Counted from the stretch's first letter, positions 48,687 through 57,629 are shown. The stretch: 64,000 nt of DNA from Peptococcaceae bacterium (GCA_009778595.1 WRJI01000001.1:1-64000); one strand, 5' to 3'. The notes: generated by a model from the letters alone, not told the origin. A program made the numbers and translations.

Positions 48687-49508
48687 TCACCGCGAAAACA
48701 GCTTCGTATAATTATCCTCCAACAACCCCCGACCTACAACCGTGCCATGAGCGGGCAAAAAATAGCGGCAATGCGTGTCTAACAACACTTTCCACGACAC
48801 GATCAAGCGATCAGGAAAATCCATAAAAGGCGGTCTGAGCTCAATTCGAAACGGATTAATCATCGTATCTCCTACCAAAGCCGCCTCATCATCAACAATG
48901 AAACAGACAGACCCCACTGTATGACCAGGTGTATGCAGAACTTGAATCCCCACCCATGACATAACAAGATCCATCCGCCCTAAAGCGGGCTCTTTCTCCT
49001 CCAACGCGGAATCAACCTGCTCCGAATCAGCTCCGGTCTGCGCCGAACCCGAATCACCTTGGGGCTTGAAAGCCGGATCCGCCGACAATCTATAGGTCAG
49101 CTCCGTAAAAATGTTGTTACAACAGGCCGGGAACCTCAGATCTCTATCCCCGGCAATATTCGCAGCGATCTTCGTCAATGCCATGGATCCTTTAGGTATA
49201 CCGGTAGACCCCTCCCGCAAGAACGCCTCCTCGGACGAATGAACGAAAACAGGGCAACCATACTTCTCCTGAAGCTTCGCCACATTCCCCGCATGATCAA
49301 AATGCACATGGGTAAGCAAAACACCATGAAGGGCGTTAACACCCGTTTCCTCCAAACGCTTAAACAGCAAACCGCTCTCAAAACTAATACTTGTATCAAC
49401 AAGCAACGCGATATTCCCTTTTCTAACTAAATAGCAATTGCATCTCATATCCATGAGCTTAATGATCTCAATCTTGTTCTTATGGGTCGTCCAGCTTTTC
49501 ACACTCAC
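48687..49508 (-). CDS. MBL-fold metallo-hydrolase
   Basis: A 273-residue metallo-beta-lactamase-fold enzyme. The zinc motif is LLTHVHFDHAGNVAKL; the further ligands are in LHTPGHTVGSVCFI, LVGDTMI and FLPAHGTVV. A low-complexity acidic insert (about 150-180, with DSEQVDSALEEKEP) sits between strands. These proteins are hydrolases of thioesters, lactones or glyoxalase substrates; no specificity can be assigned. The start is one of two nearby GTG codons after GAGGAAG. Confidence 0.85.
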   Translation of the reverse strand: MSVKSWTTHKNKIEIIKLMDMRCNCYLVRKGNIALLVDTSISFESGLLFKRLEETGVNALHGVLLTHVHFDHAGNVAKLQEKYGCPVFVHSSEEAFLREGSTGIPKGSMALTKIAANIAGDRDLRFPACCNNIFTELTYRLSADPAFKPQGDSGSAQTGADSEQVDSALEEKEPALGRMDLVMSWVGIQVLHTPGHTVGSVCFIVDDEAALVGDTMINPFRIELRPPFMDFPDRLIVSWKVLLDTHCRYFLPAHGTVVGRGLLEDNYTKLFSR

Positions 49509-49683
49509 AACTTCCTCAGAATTAACATAAGCTCGTACTCCGTCTAGAAATCCTTCCCTTAAAGCATCGTATTCTCCAAATACTCGAAATATCCTTCAAT
49601 TATCTGCCAAGAAAAGCAAATGTCGATGAAAAAGTTGTTTGTGCTAAACTTGCCATGAGTCCCGTTTCCCACATCCCAACACA

Positions 49684-50841
49684 CTATCCCTTAAGAATCT
49701 CCACTGGATTACAATTCTCTATACGGAGAACCGGTCTAATTAACGACACGGAAACGATAATCAGATTAATCACAGCCACAACAATAACGCTCCCGCCCGT
49801 CATTCTCAACGTCTCCCCATAAAAAACCACTGAAACCAACCCAGCCGCAAAATACGCCAACACCAGATAGAACCCAACCGCCAACACATTCGCCGCAATA
49901 ATATTAATCCCCAACTCAATCACACTCATCGCGAGAATCTTCGTATTCCGGTACCCATAAGCTTTCATAACCCCAATGGTTTTCTCCCTCTTCCGAAGTG
50001 TATTCGCAAGATTCTGCATAAGCAACATTAGCGTTAAAAGGATAATCATAAGCGAGACCACCATAATCACATTCCGGATACCCCTCAACGAATTAAAATA
50101 CGTCATAGCGTTTTTTGTCCCATAACTGGTCAAAAACCCCATCCGCTCAATCTGCTCCGCGGTCACATCAATCTGTTCAACATCCTCCACATACACCAAA
50201 GCCCCCTTAGCCGCCGGAACCCCATTATCGTTCATACGCGCGTACATCTTCTGAAAAAGCGCCAACGACAGATAAGCCGGATTCCCCTCAACGTCCCCCT
50301 CTGTCGTATACACCCCCAGAACCTTAACCTCCATGACCTCCTGGACAACCTCCTCCTCAACCATCCTATCATAAACAACCCTGACGGCCCGGCCCACATA
50401 ATCTCTTAACTTGGTCTCCTTCATCAAACTGACAGACAAATCCGGCAACACGATCCCTTCCGAGCCATCATACTCATAATCAGGCAACCGCACCGCTCTA
50501 TCCAACCCATCAATCCGAAAAAAATAGATCGGTACATTCTCCGCCTCCTCCAGAAAAGCCGACGTATGATACCGGGGCAACACCGAACTCACATTAACAA
50601 CATTTCCTAAACTGTTAATCGTTGCAATCGGCAGATCATCATTGATAATTCTGGGAGAAACCTCAATAATATTTTGCGACTTCAATGTCTCCAACTGACG
50701 CTTCAACGCCGCGTCAATCATGCTCCCTGAGCTGACCGCAAAAATAATCAACATATACGCCAACCCCATCAGGACAACAAACATCACAAACCGCAACTTT
50801 GCCTTCCGGATATTATGAATCGCCAATTTGAAAACAGACAT
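49684..50841 (-). CDS. MacB/FtsX-type ABC transporter permease
   Basis: A 385-residue permease with one N-terminal helix (about 17-39), a large outer domain (about 45-245) and three C-terminal helices (about 250-375). This is the type VII (MacB/LolCE) plan, used to extrude lipoproteins or peptides from the outer membrane leaflet rather than import. The motif TLRKREKTIGVMKAYGYRNTKI, just after the second helix, is the usual coupling region. The ATG at 50841 has GGGGTG upstream; the ATG at 50871 overlaps the ATPase stop (ATGA) and would add 10 residues. It is the last gene of the five-gene cassette. Confidence 0.88.
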   Translation of the reverse strand: MSVFKLAIHNIRKAKLRFVMFVVLMGLAYMLIIFAVSSGSMIDAALKRQLETLKSQNIIEVSPRIINDDLPIATINSLGNVVNVSSVLPRYHTSAFLEEAENVPIYFFRIDGLDRAVRLPDYEYDGSEGIVLPDLSVSLMKETKLRDYVGRAVRVVYDRMVEEEVVQEVMEVKVLGVYTTEGDVEGNPAYLSLALFQKMYARMNDNGVPAAKGALVYVEDVEQIDVTAEQIERMGFLTSYGTKNAMTYFNSLRGIRNVIMVVSLMIILLTLMLLMQNLANTLRKREKTIGVMKAYGYRNTKILAMSVIELGINIIAANVLAVGFYLVLAYFAAGLVSVVFYGETLRMTGGSVIVVAVINLIIVSVSLIRPVLRIENCNPVEILKG

Positions 50842-50867
50842 ATCGCACCCCGTTCTCTCAATTACCC

Positions 50868-51518
50868 TCATCGGGAATATTCAATCAAATTATCCGCAAA
50901 CCTCTTATATGACTGATTATGAGTCACAATAATAACCGTCTTCCCCTCCCGCTTCAACTCACACAACATCCGCATAATAGCGTTTGCCGTACTTTCATCC
51001 AGATTGCCCGTAGGCTCGTCGGCAATAATAACCGACCCCTCATTCGCCAACGCCCTCGCAATCGCCACACGTTGCTGCTCTCCCCCCGACAGATCCAACG
51101 GGTTGCTGTTGATCCTGTCCAACAACCCTACCTGAGCCAACAACTTAACCGCCCGATCCTGTTTCACCTTCCTGGATGCGCTCAACTCATGCATAGACAA
51201 CATAACATTTGACAACACATCCATATCGGGAATCAAATAAAACATCTGAAAAATAAAACCGATCTTCTGGGCCCGAAACATATCCCTATCCCGCTCACTC
51301 ATCTCATAATAAGACTTTCCGTCCATAATAACCCGCCCCCGCACAGGCTTCAGCAATCCTCCAATAATACTGATCAACGTGCTTTTACCCGAACCCGACG
51401 GCCCATAAATAATCGTCGTCGCCTGTTCGGGAATCACTGTACTAAACCTCTCAAATAGGGTTAACGTTCTGCCACCATCAATGAAATGATGGCTCACATC
51501 TCTCAGGACAATCTCCAT
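50868..51518 (-). CDS. ABC transporter ATP-binding protein, MacB/LolD type
   Basis: A 216-residue ATPase. Walker A is IIYGPSGSGKSTLIS, the Q-loop region QKIGFIFQMFYLIPD, the signature DLSGGEQQRVAIARAL and Walker B VIIADEPTGNLDE, the last being typical of the LolD/MacB class. It energises the permease encoded just behind it. The start at 51518 gives a normal N-terminus (MEIVLRDVSHHF); an upstream extension to 51707 lies inside the toroid gene and is not credible. Confidence 0.93.
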   Translation of the reverse strand: MEIVLRDVSHHFIDGGRTLTLFERFSTVIPEQATTIIYGPSGSGKSTLISIIGGLLKPVRGRVIMDGKSYYEMSERDRDMFRAQKIGFIFQMFYLIPDMDVLSNVMLSMHELSASRKVKQDRAVKLLAQVGLLDRINSNPLDLSGGEQQRVAIARALANEGSVIIADEPTGNLDESTANAIMRMLCELKREGKTVIIVTHNQSYKRFADNLIEYSR

Positions 51519-51537
51519 ACAAAATCTATCCCTTCCT

Positions 51538-53148
51538 CTAATACAGTAAGATGGGCAACGGGTACTCCCTATTGTCAAGCATCCCTTCAGACAACATGCC
51601 ACACATCGTCGTATACAAAGAAATATTGGGGTCCTCAACAGAAATTGGGTACCCCCACTTCGTTTTAAGTGCCCTAAGCCTCTTTTTATCCATTGACCCC
51701 GTATCACTATAATGCACCGAATCGATCAGCAGAATATAGTAGGCCTCAATAACGCTGACAACACTTCCCCTTAGAGCAATATATCGATCCAACCAGTCCT
51801 GCCTGACCTCCTCACCCATCAAATCACACAACAAAATCATTGAATAAAGCTCAAGCCGATTCGCCTTTTGAACGTCGAATCCCCGAATTCTTTCACGAAC
51901 ACATCGCACAACATCCTCAGGTATTTCCGACACCCCCGATGACACCCTCGCGTAGATGGCGCAACCACACAACAACTCCCTGCCGGAAACCTTTTCATAC
52001 TCAATAGCCGCAAGCCTGTTGAGGACAGCTTTTCGAGATCCCTCATCATGTTTCCCGCCAAGACTGTCGAAGGCCATAACAAGATAGTACAGATCTTCCG
52101 TCTTCAAAGATGATAAATATTCATAATCCTTCAACCGCCAGAGCATATCCCTCTCCAGATCCTGTAAATTGGGAACCCGCTCTCCCAATAACCGATAGAT
52201 GGCAACGGCACCATAAGTGCCAAGGAAATCAACACTATCGTTAGGAATGTAACAATACGTGTTATCAGGCAACTTATACTTTTTGTCTAAACCCTCCAGA
52301 TAGGCCCGAATCCGTTTCTCAGTATCCCCATCCAATTCGTCCAAAGCATTTAAACACTCAAGGCTCAACCGGATAATCGTCAAATCAGAGACATTGAGGA
52401 GCACCCCTCTGATATCATTCACTATGTTCGTGTCAAGACCCGGTACATAATCTGAATAACCGCACAATTCGGTAAAATACATGAAATCAATAATGTACTC
52501 AATGCCAATATCGCGTCTGTTGAATATAGGCTCAAAGGCCGCCAGAAACCTGTGATCCAACTCGTACTCCACCTCAAAGAAATCAGCTAAACAAACCACA
52601 GCGTACATTCTCTTCAGGCTGGTCTCCTGATTGATGGCTTGCAGCTCTTCTTCGACCCTCCACAAAATCTTCTCACGATGGTTAATCTCAATCCCATAAG
52701 GATCAATAGCCCTGATAGAATAATACGTATCCAACCAGTCATCATCATCGCTATTCTCTGCTGAATGATGAAACAACCCGCTATCCGCGTCCTGATACTT
52801 CCACACCACCAGACCGATCTCATATTTCTGTTCATCTGTCAACGGAATCGCCGCTTTGTAGAGCAGATAAAGTCCATACAGGCTCTGTGTATCCACCGGT
52901 ATCTCAACAGCAATAGGATCAATCATATCACCAAGCTCCCAATAAATCCTGCGCATAGAGCTTGTGGGGAACAATTCCGTCTCGCGTCCATACTCCGCAA
53001 CCGTATCCATGAAATATGAATTCATCTGCTGTCTTCCTGCCAGATGGTCCAACAAGTCACCTTCACTTTTTGTGAACAAAAAATAGGCTATCCCCCCGGC
53101 AACAACCGCAATAGCAGCAACCAAAAAAATCACGAACCGATTTCTCAA
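51538..53148 (-). CDS. Membrane-anchored alpha/alpha-toroid (prenyltransferase-like repeat) protein
   Basis: A 536-residue protein. One N-terminal membrane helix (about 4-24, FVIFLVAAIAVVAGGIAYFL) places the rest outside. The outer part is all-helical and carries loose repeats like YQDADSGLFHHSAENS then DDWLDTYYSIRAI, and LPDNTYCYIP then FLGTYGAVAIYRLLG. These match the pattern of prenyltransferase/squalene-cyclase alpha/alpha barrels. Catalytic zinc or DxDD motifs are not seen, so a binding role is as likely as catalysis. A TTG start at 53148 is chosen because GAGGAGG lies 7 nt upstream. It lies between a secreted protein and an ABC exporter. Confidence 0.65.
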   Translation of the reverse strand: MRNRFVIFLVAAIAVVAGGIAYFLFTKSEGDLLDHLAGRQQMNSYFMDTVAEYGRETELFPTSSMRRIYWELGDMIDPIAVEIPVDTQSLYGLYLLYKAAIPLTDEQKYEIGLVVWKYQDADSGLFHHSAENSDDDDWLDTYYSIRAIDPYGIEINHREKILWRVEEELQAINQETSLKRMYAVVCLADFFEVEYELDHRFLAAFEPIFNRRDIGIEYIIDFMYFTELCGYSDYVPGLDTNIVNDIRGVLLNVSDLTIIRLSLECLNALDELDGDTEKRIRAYLEGLDKKYKLPDNTYCYIPNDSVDFLGTYGAVAIYRLLGERVPNLQDLERDMLWRLKDYEYLSSLKTEDLYYLVMAFDSLGGKHDEGSRKAVLNRLAAIEYEKVSGRELLCGCAIYARVSSGVSEIPEDVVRCVRERIRGFDVQKANRLELYSMILLCDLMGEEVRQDWLDRYIALRGSVVSVIEAYYILLIDSVHYSDTGSMDKKRLRALKTKWGYPISVEDPNISLYTTMCGMLSEGMLDNREYPLPILLY

Positions 53149-53238
53149 AGGGACAACCTCCTCACAGACAAACCACCGGCTCCAATCGGTATGAGGCAGC
53201 AAAACCGCCCCATACCAACCAGCCAAAACCATCGCCTA

Positions 53239-53769
53239 TTATATTCTGTCAAGCTGCCAAGTATGCGCCTGATTGCTAAAAGGCTGACCATCGAGATACA
53301 CCGACATTTTCGAATAGGCATTAATCGTACGGCAAGTGCTAAAAGCCCCGGAGTTGGCAATATTGTTGTAAGAATTGAACCCGCGATAATAGTTGTTCGC
53401 TTTAGCTGTCGTAAACGTAGCCGTATTCGACGTCTGAGAAAGTGTCGTCCCCGCACCTGCCCCGCTGTTAGAAACAGATAACGAGACACTAAACCCAATC
53501 GCCTTAACCTCCAGGTACTGCGTATTAACATGATCCCGAATCGTTTTCGTCGCATTAAACACCCAAGAAGATGTTGTCACATCGAACGAAGATTTCAACC
53601 CCACCGGTAACCCTTTTGCGGTGCTCATCCATACCCGACACTCCAAGTCAGCCACCTTTTTGTTCAAAACATACGCAGCTTTTGTCTCTGTCTTTTGCCA
53701 GCCTCCAAACATCACAGGAAGCAACAAAAGTACCAGAACCAATCCCATCGCCATGACCCGTCTGCTCAT
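53239..53769 (-). CDS. Small secreted protein of unknown function
   Basis: A 176-residue protein with a clear signal peptide: MSRRVMAMG, then the core LVLVLLLLPVMF and a likely cleavage after the AYV or ETKAA region (about residue 34). The mature part is rich in Ser, Thr, Asn and Ala (for example TTLSQTSNTATFTTAKANNY) with two Cys (LECRV and STCRT), suggesting a beta-rich, disulfide-stabilised domain. AAGGAGG lies 9 nt before the ATG at 53769. It heads the cassette with the toroid and ABC genes and may be their exported substrate. No known bacteriocin family is recognised. Confidence 0.65.
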   Translation of the reverse strand: MSRRVMAMGLVLVLLLLPVMFGGWQKTETKAAYVLNKKVADLECRVWMSTAKGLPVGLKSSFDVTTSSWVFNATKTIRDHVNTQYLEVKAIGFSVSLSVSNSGAGAGTTLSQTSNTATFTTAKANNYYRGFNSYNNIANSGAFSTCRTINAYSKMSVYLDGQPFSNQAHTWQLDRI

Positions 53770-53793
53770 TCTCACATTCCTCCTTAGAAATAG

Positions 53794-53823
53794 ATAATAG
53801 AACCTAATATCCATTTTAAACAA
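53794..53823 (-). promoter_or_regulatory. Probable promoter, TTGTTT-18-TATTAT
   Basis: On the minus strand TTGTTT (53823-53818) and TATTAT (53799-53794) have an 18-bp spacer. They put the transcript start about 18 nt before the secreted-protein ATG, leaving just room for its AAGGAGG. Confidence 0.55.
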
Positions 53824-53907
53824 CGCCAAAGATCTTTTCCTAACAAAAAAGTTACAAAAATCTCAAAGTTTTTCGGGCAACACCTTACCTCGTTTTTGAA
53901 CTACGCC

Positions 53908-54807
53908 TCAACCACCGACATTTTCGTCAAACATCCCATCTGTCGATTCATCTTGCTCATCCGCCCCAGTCGGTTTGTCTGCCGACCGGTCAACCGCACT
54001 GCCCGTTAACCTGTTCGTCGAAGCATCCTCCAACCTGTAGCCATACTTATGCACCGTCCGAATAACACTAAACAGTCCCAGTTTTTTACGCAACCCGGAA
54101 ATCTTCACATCAACAGTATGGGTTCCGCCAAAATAATCGGTCCCCCAAACCACATCAAGAATCATTTGACGGGACAAAGTCTGGTTCCGATGCCTCACCA
54201 ACAAAGATAATACATTAAACTCCTTAGGATTTAGCAGAATCTCCCTTCCGTTTTTCCATACCGACCGGTTCGCCAAATCAATCACAAGCTCCCCCAACCG
54301 CACCACAGTATTTAACTTGCCCCGACGTTCCAACGTTTTGATAACCCGCGCGAATACTCGCCGGAAATCGGCCGGCATTGTGACACAATCCTCCGCGCCG
54401 GCACTTAGAGCCCTGATTTCCGCCGAAAAGTCCCTTTGAGCCGTTAAACAAATCACAGGAATATCATAGCGATTCATCACCATAAACGTAAGCAGATCAA
54501 ACCCGGTCCCATTAGGCAAATCGAGATTTAATAACGCCAGATCATAAGAAGAATCTATAGCCAAGGATTCGGTTGCTTCACGAGAATTGACAAACACAGC
54601 GCAATCAAAGCCCGCCCGGTTCAGATTGGCCACACAATCCCTCAGAACCCCATCATCGTCCACCACCACCATAATTCTATTCTTTATCACACCGTTCACC
54701 CCAATCACGATTTCATCAACAACAATTTCATCAACCACAATTTCATCAATCACGATCTCATCAATCACAATTTCATCAATCACAATTTCGCAACCGCTTT
54801 TCGTCAT
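53908..54807 (-). CDS. OmpR/PhoB-type response regulator with degenerate receiver
   Basis: A 299-residue regulator. The receiver (about 45-160) keeps the acidic pocket VVDDDGVLRD and the Thr in VICLTAQ. The phosphate-accepting Asp is replaced by Asn (YDLALLNLDLP against YDLVLLDxxLP), and the Lys of KPF is replaced (VTMPAD). A winged-helix DNA-binding domain (about 165-260) is complete: NPKEFNVLSLLVRHRNQTLS and HTVDVKISGLRKKL, then VRTVHKYGYRL. The N-terminus has six EIVID-type repeats, and the C-terminus is acidic. The start is unclear: no ribosome site precedes 54807, and an internal ATG just before VVVDDDG is possible. It is upstream of the secretion cassette and probably regulates it. No histidine kinase is adjacent. 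Confidence 0.82.
   Translation of the reverse strand: MTKSGCEIVIDEIVIDEIVIDEIVVDEIVVDEIVIGVNGVIKNRIMVVVDDDGVLRDCVANLNRAGFDCAVFVNSREATESLAIDSSYDLALLNLDLPNGTGFDLLTFMVMNRYDIPVICLTAQRDFSAEIRALSAGAEDCVTMPADFRRVFARVIKTLERRGKLNTVVRLGELVIDLANRSVWKNGREILLNPKEFNVLSLLVRHRNQTLSRQMILDVVWGTDYFGGTHTVDVKISGLRKKLGLFSVIRTVHKYGYRLEDASTNRLTGSAVDRSADKPTGADEQDESTDGMFDENVGG
54704..54793 (-). repeat. 15-bp tandem repeat, EIVID pentapeptides
   Basis: Six units related to ATCACAATTTCATCA (plus-strand reading) follow each other with changes at two or three positions. They encode Glu-Ile-Val-Ile/Val-Asp repeats ahead of the receiver domain, or lie in the leader if the internal start is used. Confidence 0.88.
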
Positions 54808-54994
54808 AAACGCCCATGAATAATAAAGGCTTATTTGGAGTATTCTATCGCATCATACTCTATTTAAGCGATTCCTGACCACTAATTGTTAGAATACACG
54901 CAAAAGCATACCCTGTCAAGAATGTGTACGCCAAATCATACATTCATAATTGAGTTGGTCCGCTGTATGATAAAAACAAGGACGGTGAGAAACA

Positions 54995-55333
54995 ATGCGT
55001 AGAATAGCAGAATTGCGAAAGAAACACAAACTATCTCAATTCAAGTTAGCAGAGAAACTTGGCTTATCCCAACAAACCATCAGCAAATACGAGCGTGGTA
55101 AAATAGAACCTGACATTGGCACCTTGAAATCCCTCGCCAACATCTTTAACGTGAGTGTCGGATACCTGGTAGAGAGCACAAATCTCCCCAACAAGGATGA
55201 CGAAAACATCCCAGCCCCTCTCTACATGCAAATTGCCCAGGAAGCCCAAAACCACCACCTTGCTGAGAAAGACGTCCTTTATGTTCTCGATTTATGTCGG
55301 AGACTGGGAGGTACCTCCGCGACTTCGCGTTAG
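54995..55333 (+). CDS. XRE-family helix-turn-helix transcriptional regulator
   Basis: A 112-residue repressor-like protein. The DNA-binding domain (about 1-62) reads RRIAELRKKHKLSQFKLAEK, then LGLSQQTISKYERGKIEPD, and LKSLANIFNVSVGYLV. A short C-terminal tail of about 45 residues may mediate dimerisation. GGACGGTGAG precedes the ATG. A TATGAT at 54966-54971 with TTCATA 17 bp upstream is a possible promoter. An imperfect AATGTGTA...TACATT inverted repeat (about 54921-54946) could be its own operator. It is divergent from the response regulator and its target genes are unknown. Confidence 0.88.
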   Translation: MRRIAELRKKHKLSQFKLAEKLGLSQQTISKYERGKIEPDIGTLKSLANIFNVSVGYLVESTNLPNKDDENIPAPLYMQIAQEAQNHHLAEKDVLYVLDLCRRLGGTSATSR

Positions 55334-55381
55334 CGCCCACGGAATCAGAATGGTATCCCATCCCCAATCAACAGTGAAGAA

Positions 55382-55415
55382 AAGGGGGCCTGCCGCAAAC
55401 GCGGCAAGCCCCCTT
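55382..55415. terminator. Strong hairpin terminator between XRE gene and hppA
   Basis: The stem AAGGGGGC...GCCCCCTT is extended by GCCGC/GCGGC around AAAC. On the minus strand it is followed by TTTTCTTC, so it mainly ends hppA; it may also stop the XRE transcript. Confidence 0.88.
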
Positions 55416-55430
55416 GCATTATTCACACAC

Positions 55431-57515
55431 TTACTGCCCCAGCCATGCGCTGAGCATCGCCAGCAACCCATCCCAATTTATCAAGAAAGGCGCGATAATC
55501 AGCGAAATCGTCCCCATGACCTTAATCAACGCGTTTAGCGACGGCCCCGCTGTATCCTTAAAAGGATCCCCCACAGTATCGCCGATAACAGCCGCGGCAT
55601 GGGTCGGCGTACCTTTGCCGCCCTTATACCCTTTCTCGATGAACTTCTTTGCGTTATCCCAAGCCCCGCCGGCGTTCGCCATAAAGATCGCCATCAGGAA
55701 CCCGGACACCGTCCCTCCGGCCAACATTCCTCCCAAAGCCATTTTGCCCAGGAGAAGCGCCACCAACAAAGGCGTCCCCACAGCCAACAACCCGGGAACA
55801 ATCATCTGACGGATCGCGGCTTTTGTCGAAATATCAACACAAGCGGCATAATCCGCTTTCGCTTTTCCTTCCATCAACCCAGGAATCTCCTTGAACTGCC
55901 GACGCACCTCAGCGATCATCTCAAAAGCCGCCTTACTCACAGCCTGCATACAATAAGCAGAGAACAGAAACGGCAACGCTGCCCCGATAAACACACCGAT
56001 AATCGTCACCGGTTCCAGAATATTAATAACCTCCAGACCCGCCAGCCCTTTAAAAGCGTGGAAAAGCGCCAACGCCGTAATCGCCGCCGACCCAATCGCG
56101 AACCCTTTCGCCACTGCCGCTGTGGTGTTTCCCACAGCATCCAACTCATCCGTGGTTTCACGGACACTCGGCTCCAACTCGGCCATCTCCGCGATACCGC
56201 CGGCGTTGTCGGCCACAGGACCAAAAGAATCGATAGCCACAATGATCCCCGCCGTCGACAACATAGCCATAGCCGCGACAGCGATGCCATAGACTCCGGC
56301 CAACTCGAAAGAAGCCCAAGTCGCGATACAAATGGTAATAACCGGCGCGGCCGTACTCTTCAGACCCACAGATAAACCGGTAATAATATTCGTCGCCGGT
56401 CCTGTCTCAGAAGCCTCGGCAATCGAACGGGCCGGCTTTCTTTTGCTGGATGTGAAATGCTCGGTAATAAGGCCGATGGCGATATTCACCAACAACCCGC
56501 AAACAACAGCACCAAAAACCCGCATAGGGGACACCATCAAACCTTCAACTTCGAACTCGGCAGGGAGGAGCCAGAAAACAAGGCCCAGAGACCCCAGCGC
56601 CGTCAAAATATTGGTCCCCCACAACCCTCTGTTCAGAGCCATCTGGGGATTCGCTTTTTCCCCGGTACGAACCAGGAAACAAGCCGCAATCGAGCTCAGA
56701 AGCCCGACCACCCCGATCATAATAAACAAGGCGGCACCTTGCCATAGGTTCCCTGTCAGAAATATCGCGCCAATCAACATCCCGGCAATCGCCGTGGCCG
56801 CGTAAGATTCGAACAAATCGGCGCCCATACCGGCCGTATCCCCAACGTTATCCCCAACATTATCGGCGATAACCGCGGGGTTACGGGGATCATCCTCAGG
56901 AATACCGGCCTCAACCTTGCCCACAAGATCCGCCCCCACATCAGCCGCCTTGGTATAAATACCGCCGCCGACGCGGGCAAACAACGCAATCGCGCTGGCG
57001 CCAAAAGCAAAAGAATTAATAATTTCCGCATCCTTAAACAATAAGAACAACCCGGCCACACCCAGAAGTCCCAACGCCGCCACAGACAGCCCCATAACAG
57101 CACCGCCCCTGAAAGAAACCCCCAAAGCTTTATTCAGGCTTGTCCTGGCCGCTTCGGTTGTCCGCGCGTTCGCTCTGGTCGTAACACTCATCCCGATATA
57201 GCCGGCCACCGCCGACAGTACAGAACCGGCCAGGAATGAAACAGCTGTCTTCCAGCCGATTTCCCAACCCCTCTCACTCAACCCGATTAAAACCAGCAGT
57301 CCGGTAAAAATCACCGCAACAAACGGAATCAGCGTCCTGTACTGCCGATTCAAAAAAGCCATAGCCCCTTCCTGAATCGCCTTAGAAATCTCCTGCATCT
57401 TTTCGTTCCCGGGACTTTTACGCATCACGTTGGAAACAAAAAAACCCGCCATCAGCAAGCCAATCAAGCCGACAACGACACCCACCCAAGGGGCATAACT
57501 ATCCACCCATACCAT
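55431..57515 (-). CDS. hppA: K+-dependent ion-translocating membrane pyrophosphatase
   Basis: A 694-residue integral membrane pyrophosphatase with about 16 helices. The pyrophosphate site is visible in IYTKAADVGADLVGKVE, NPAVIADNVGDNVGD and AGMGADLFESYAAT, with a second Asp-rich site near the C-terminus (VIGDTVGDPFKDTAGPS). It couples hydrolysis of PPi to H+ or Na+ pumping. The motif GNTTAAVAKGFAIGS has Ala where K+-independent enzymes have Lys (GNTTKA), which marks the K+-dependent class. H+ against Na+ specificity cannot be settled here. GAGGAGGT precedes the ATG. Confidence 0.97.
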   Translation of the reverse strand: MVWVDSYAPWVGVVVGLIGLLMAGFFVSNVMRKSPGNEKMQEISKAIQEGAMAFLNRQYRTLIPFVAVIFTGLLVLIGLSERGWEIGWKTAVSFLAGSVLSAVAGYIGMSVTTRANARTTEAARTSLNKALGVSFRGGAVMGLSVAALGLLGVAGLFLLFKDAEIINSFAFGASAIALFARVGGGIYTKAADVGADLVGKVEAGIPEDDPRNPAVIADNVGDNVGDTAGMGADLFESYAATAIAGMLIGAIFLTGNLWQGAALFIMIGVVGLLSSIAACFLVRTGEKANPQMALNRGLWGTNILTALGSLGLVFWLLPAEFEVEGLMVSPMRVFGAVVCGLLVNIAIGLITEHFTSSKRKPARSIAEASETGPATNIITGLSVGLKSTAAPVITICIATWASFELAGVYGIAVAAMAMLSTAGIIVAIDSFGPVADNAGGIAEMAELEPSVRETTDELDAVGNTTAAVAKGFAIGSAAITALALFHAFKGLAGLEVINILEPVTIIGVFIGAALPFLFSAYCMQAVSKAAFEMIAEVRRQFKEIPGLMEGKAKADYAACVDISTKAAIRQMIVPGLLAVGTPLLVALLLGKMALGGMLAGGTVSGFLMAIFMANAGGAWDNAKKFIEKGYKGGKGTPTHAAAVIGDTVGDPFKDTAGPSLNALIKVMGTISLIIAPFLINWDGLLAMLSAWLGQ

Positions 57516-57587
57516 TTTCCCTGTTACCTCCTCGCTATTATTCGCTTAGCGCCTTCTCATGTTCCTATGTTCTCACCTGGCGTGTGA

Positions 57588-57624
57588 AAGATCCGAGGTT
57601 GCATCTCGCAAAACCTCAGATCTT
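57588..57624 (-). terminator. Hairpin downstream of secG
   Basis: A 13-bp stem with one mismatch (AAGATCTGAGGTT and AACCTCGGATCTT on the minus strand) begins 6 bp after the secG stop. The following T-run is short, so the hairpin may only attenuate. Confidence 0.55.
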
Positions 57625-57629
57625 AATTT

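Noticed and set aside
50868-51707. A 63-residue N-terminal extension of the ABC ATPase
   Set aside because: It lies within the toroid gene, is unrelated to ABC ATPases and has no ribosome site; the start at 51518 gives the normal N-terminus.
53239-53769. The secreted protein as a lactococcin 972-type bacteriocin
   Set aside because: The exporter type is suggestive, but the conserved Trp/His/Tyr pattern of that family could not be found.
55599-56375. A 258-codon open frame antisense to hppA
   Set aside because: Arg/His/Gln-rich shadow sequence; hppA is one of the surest genes of the window.
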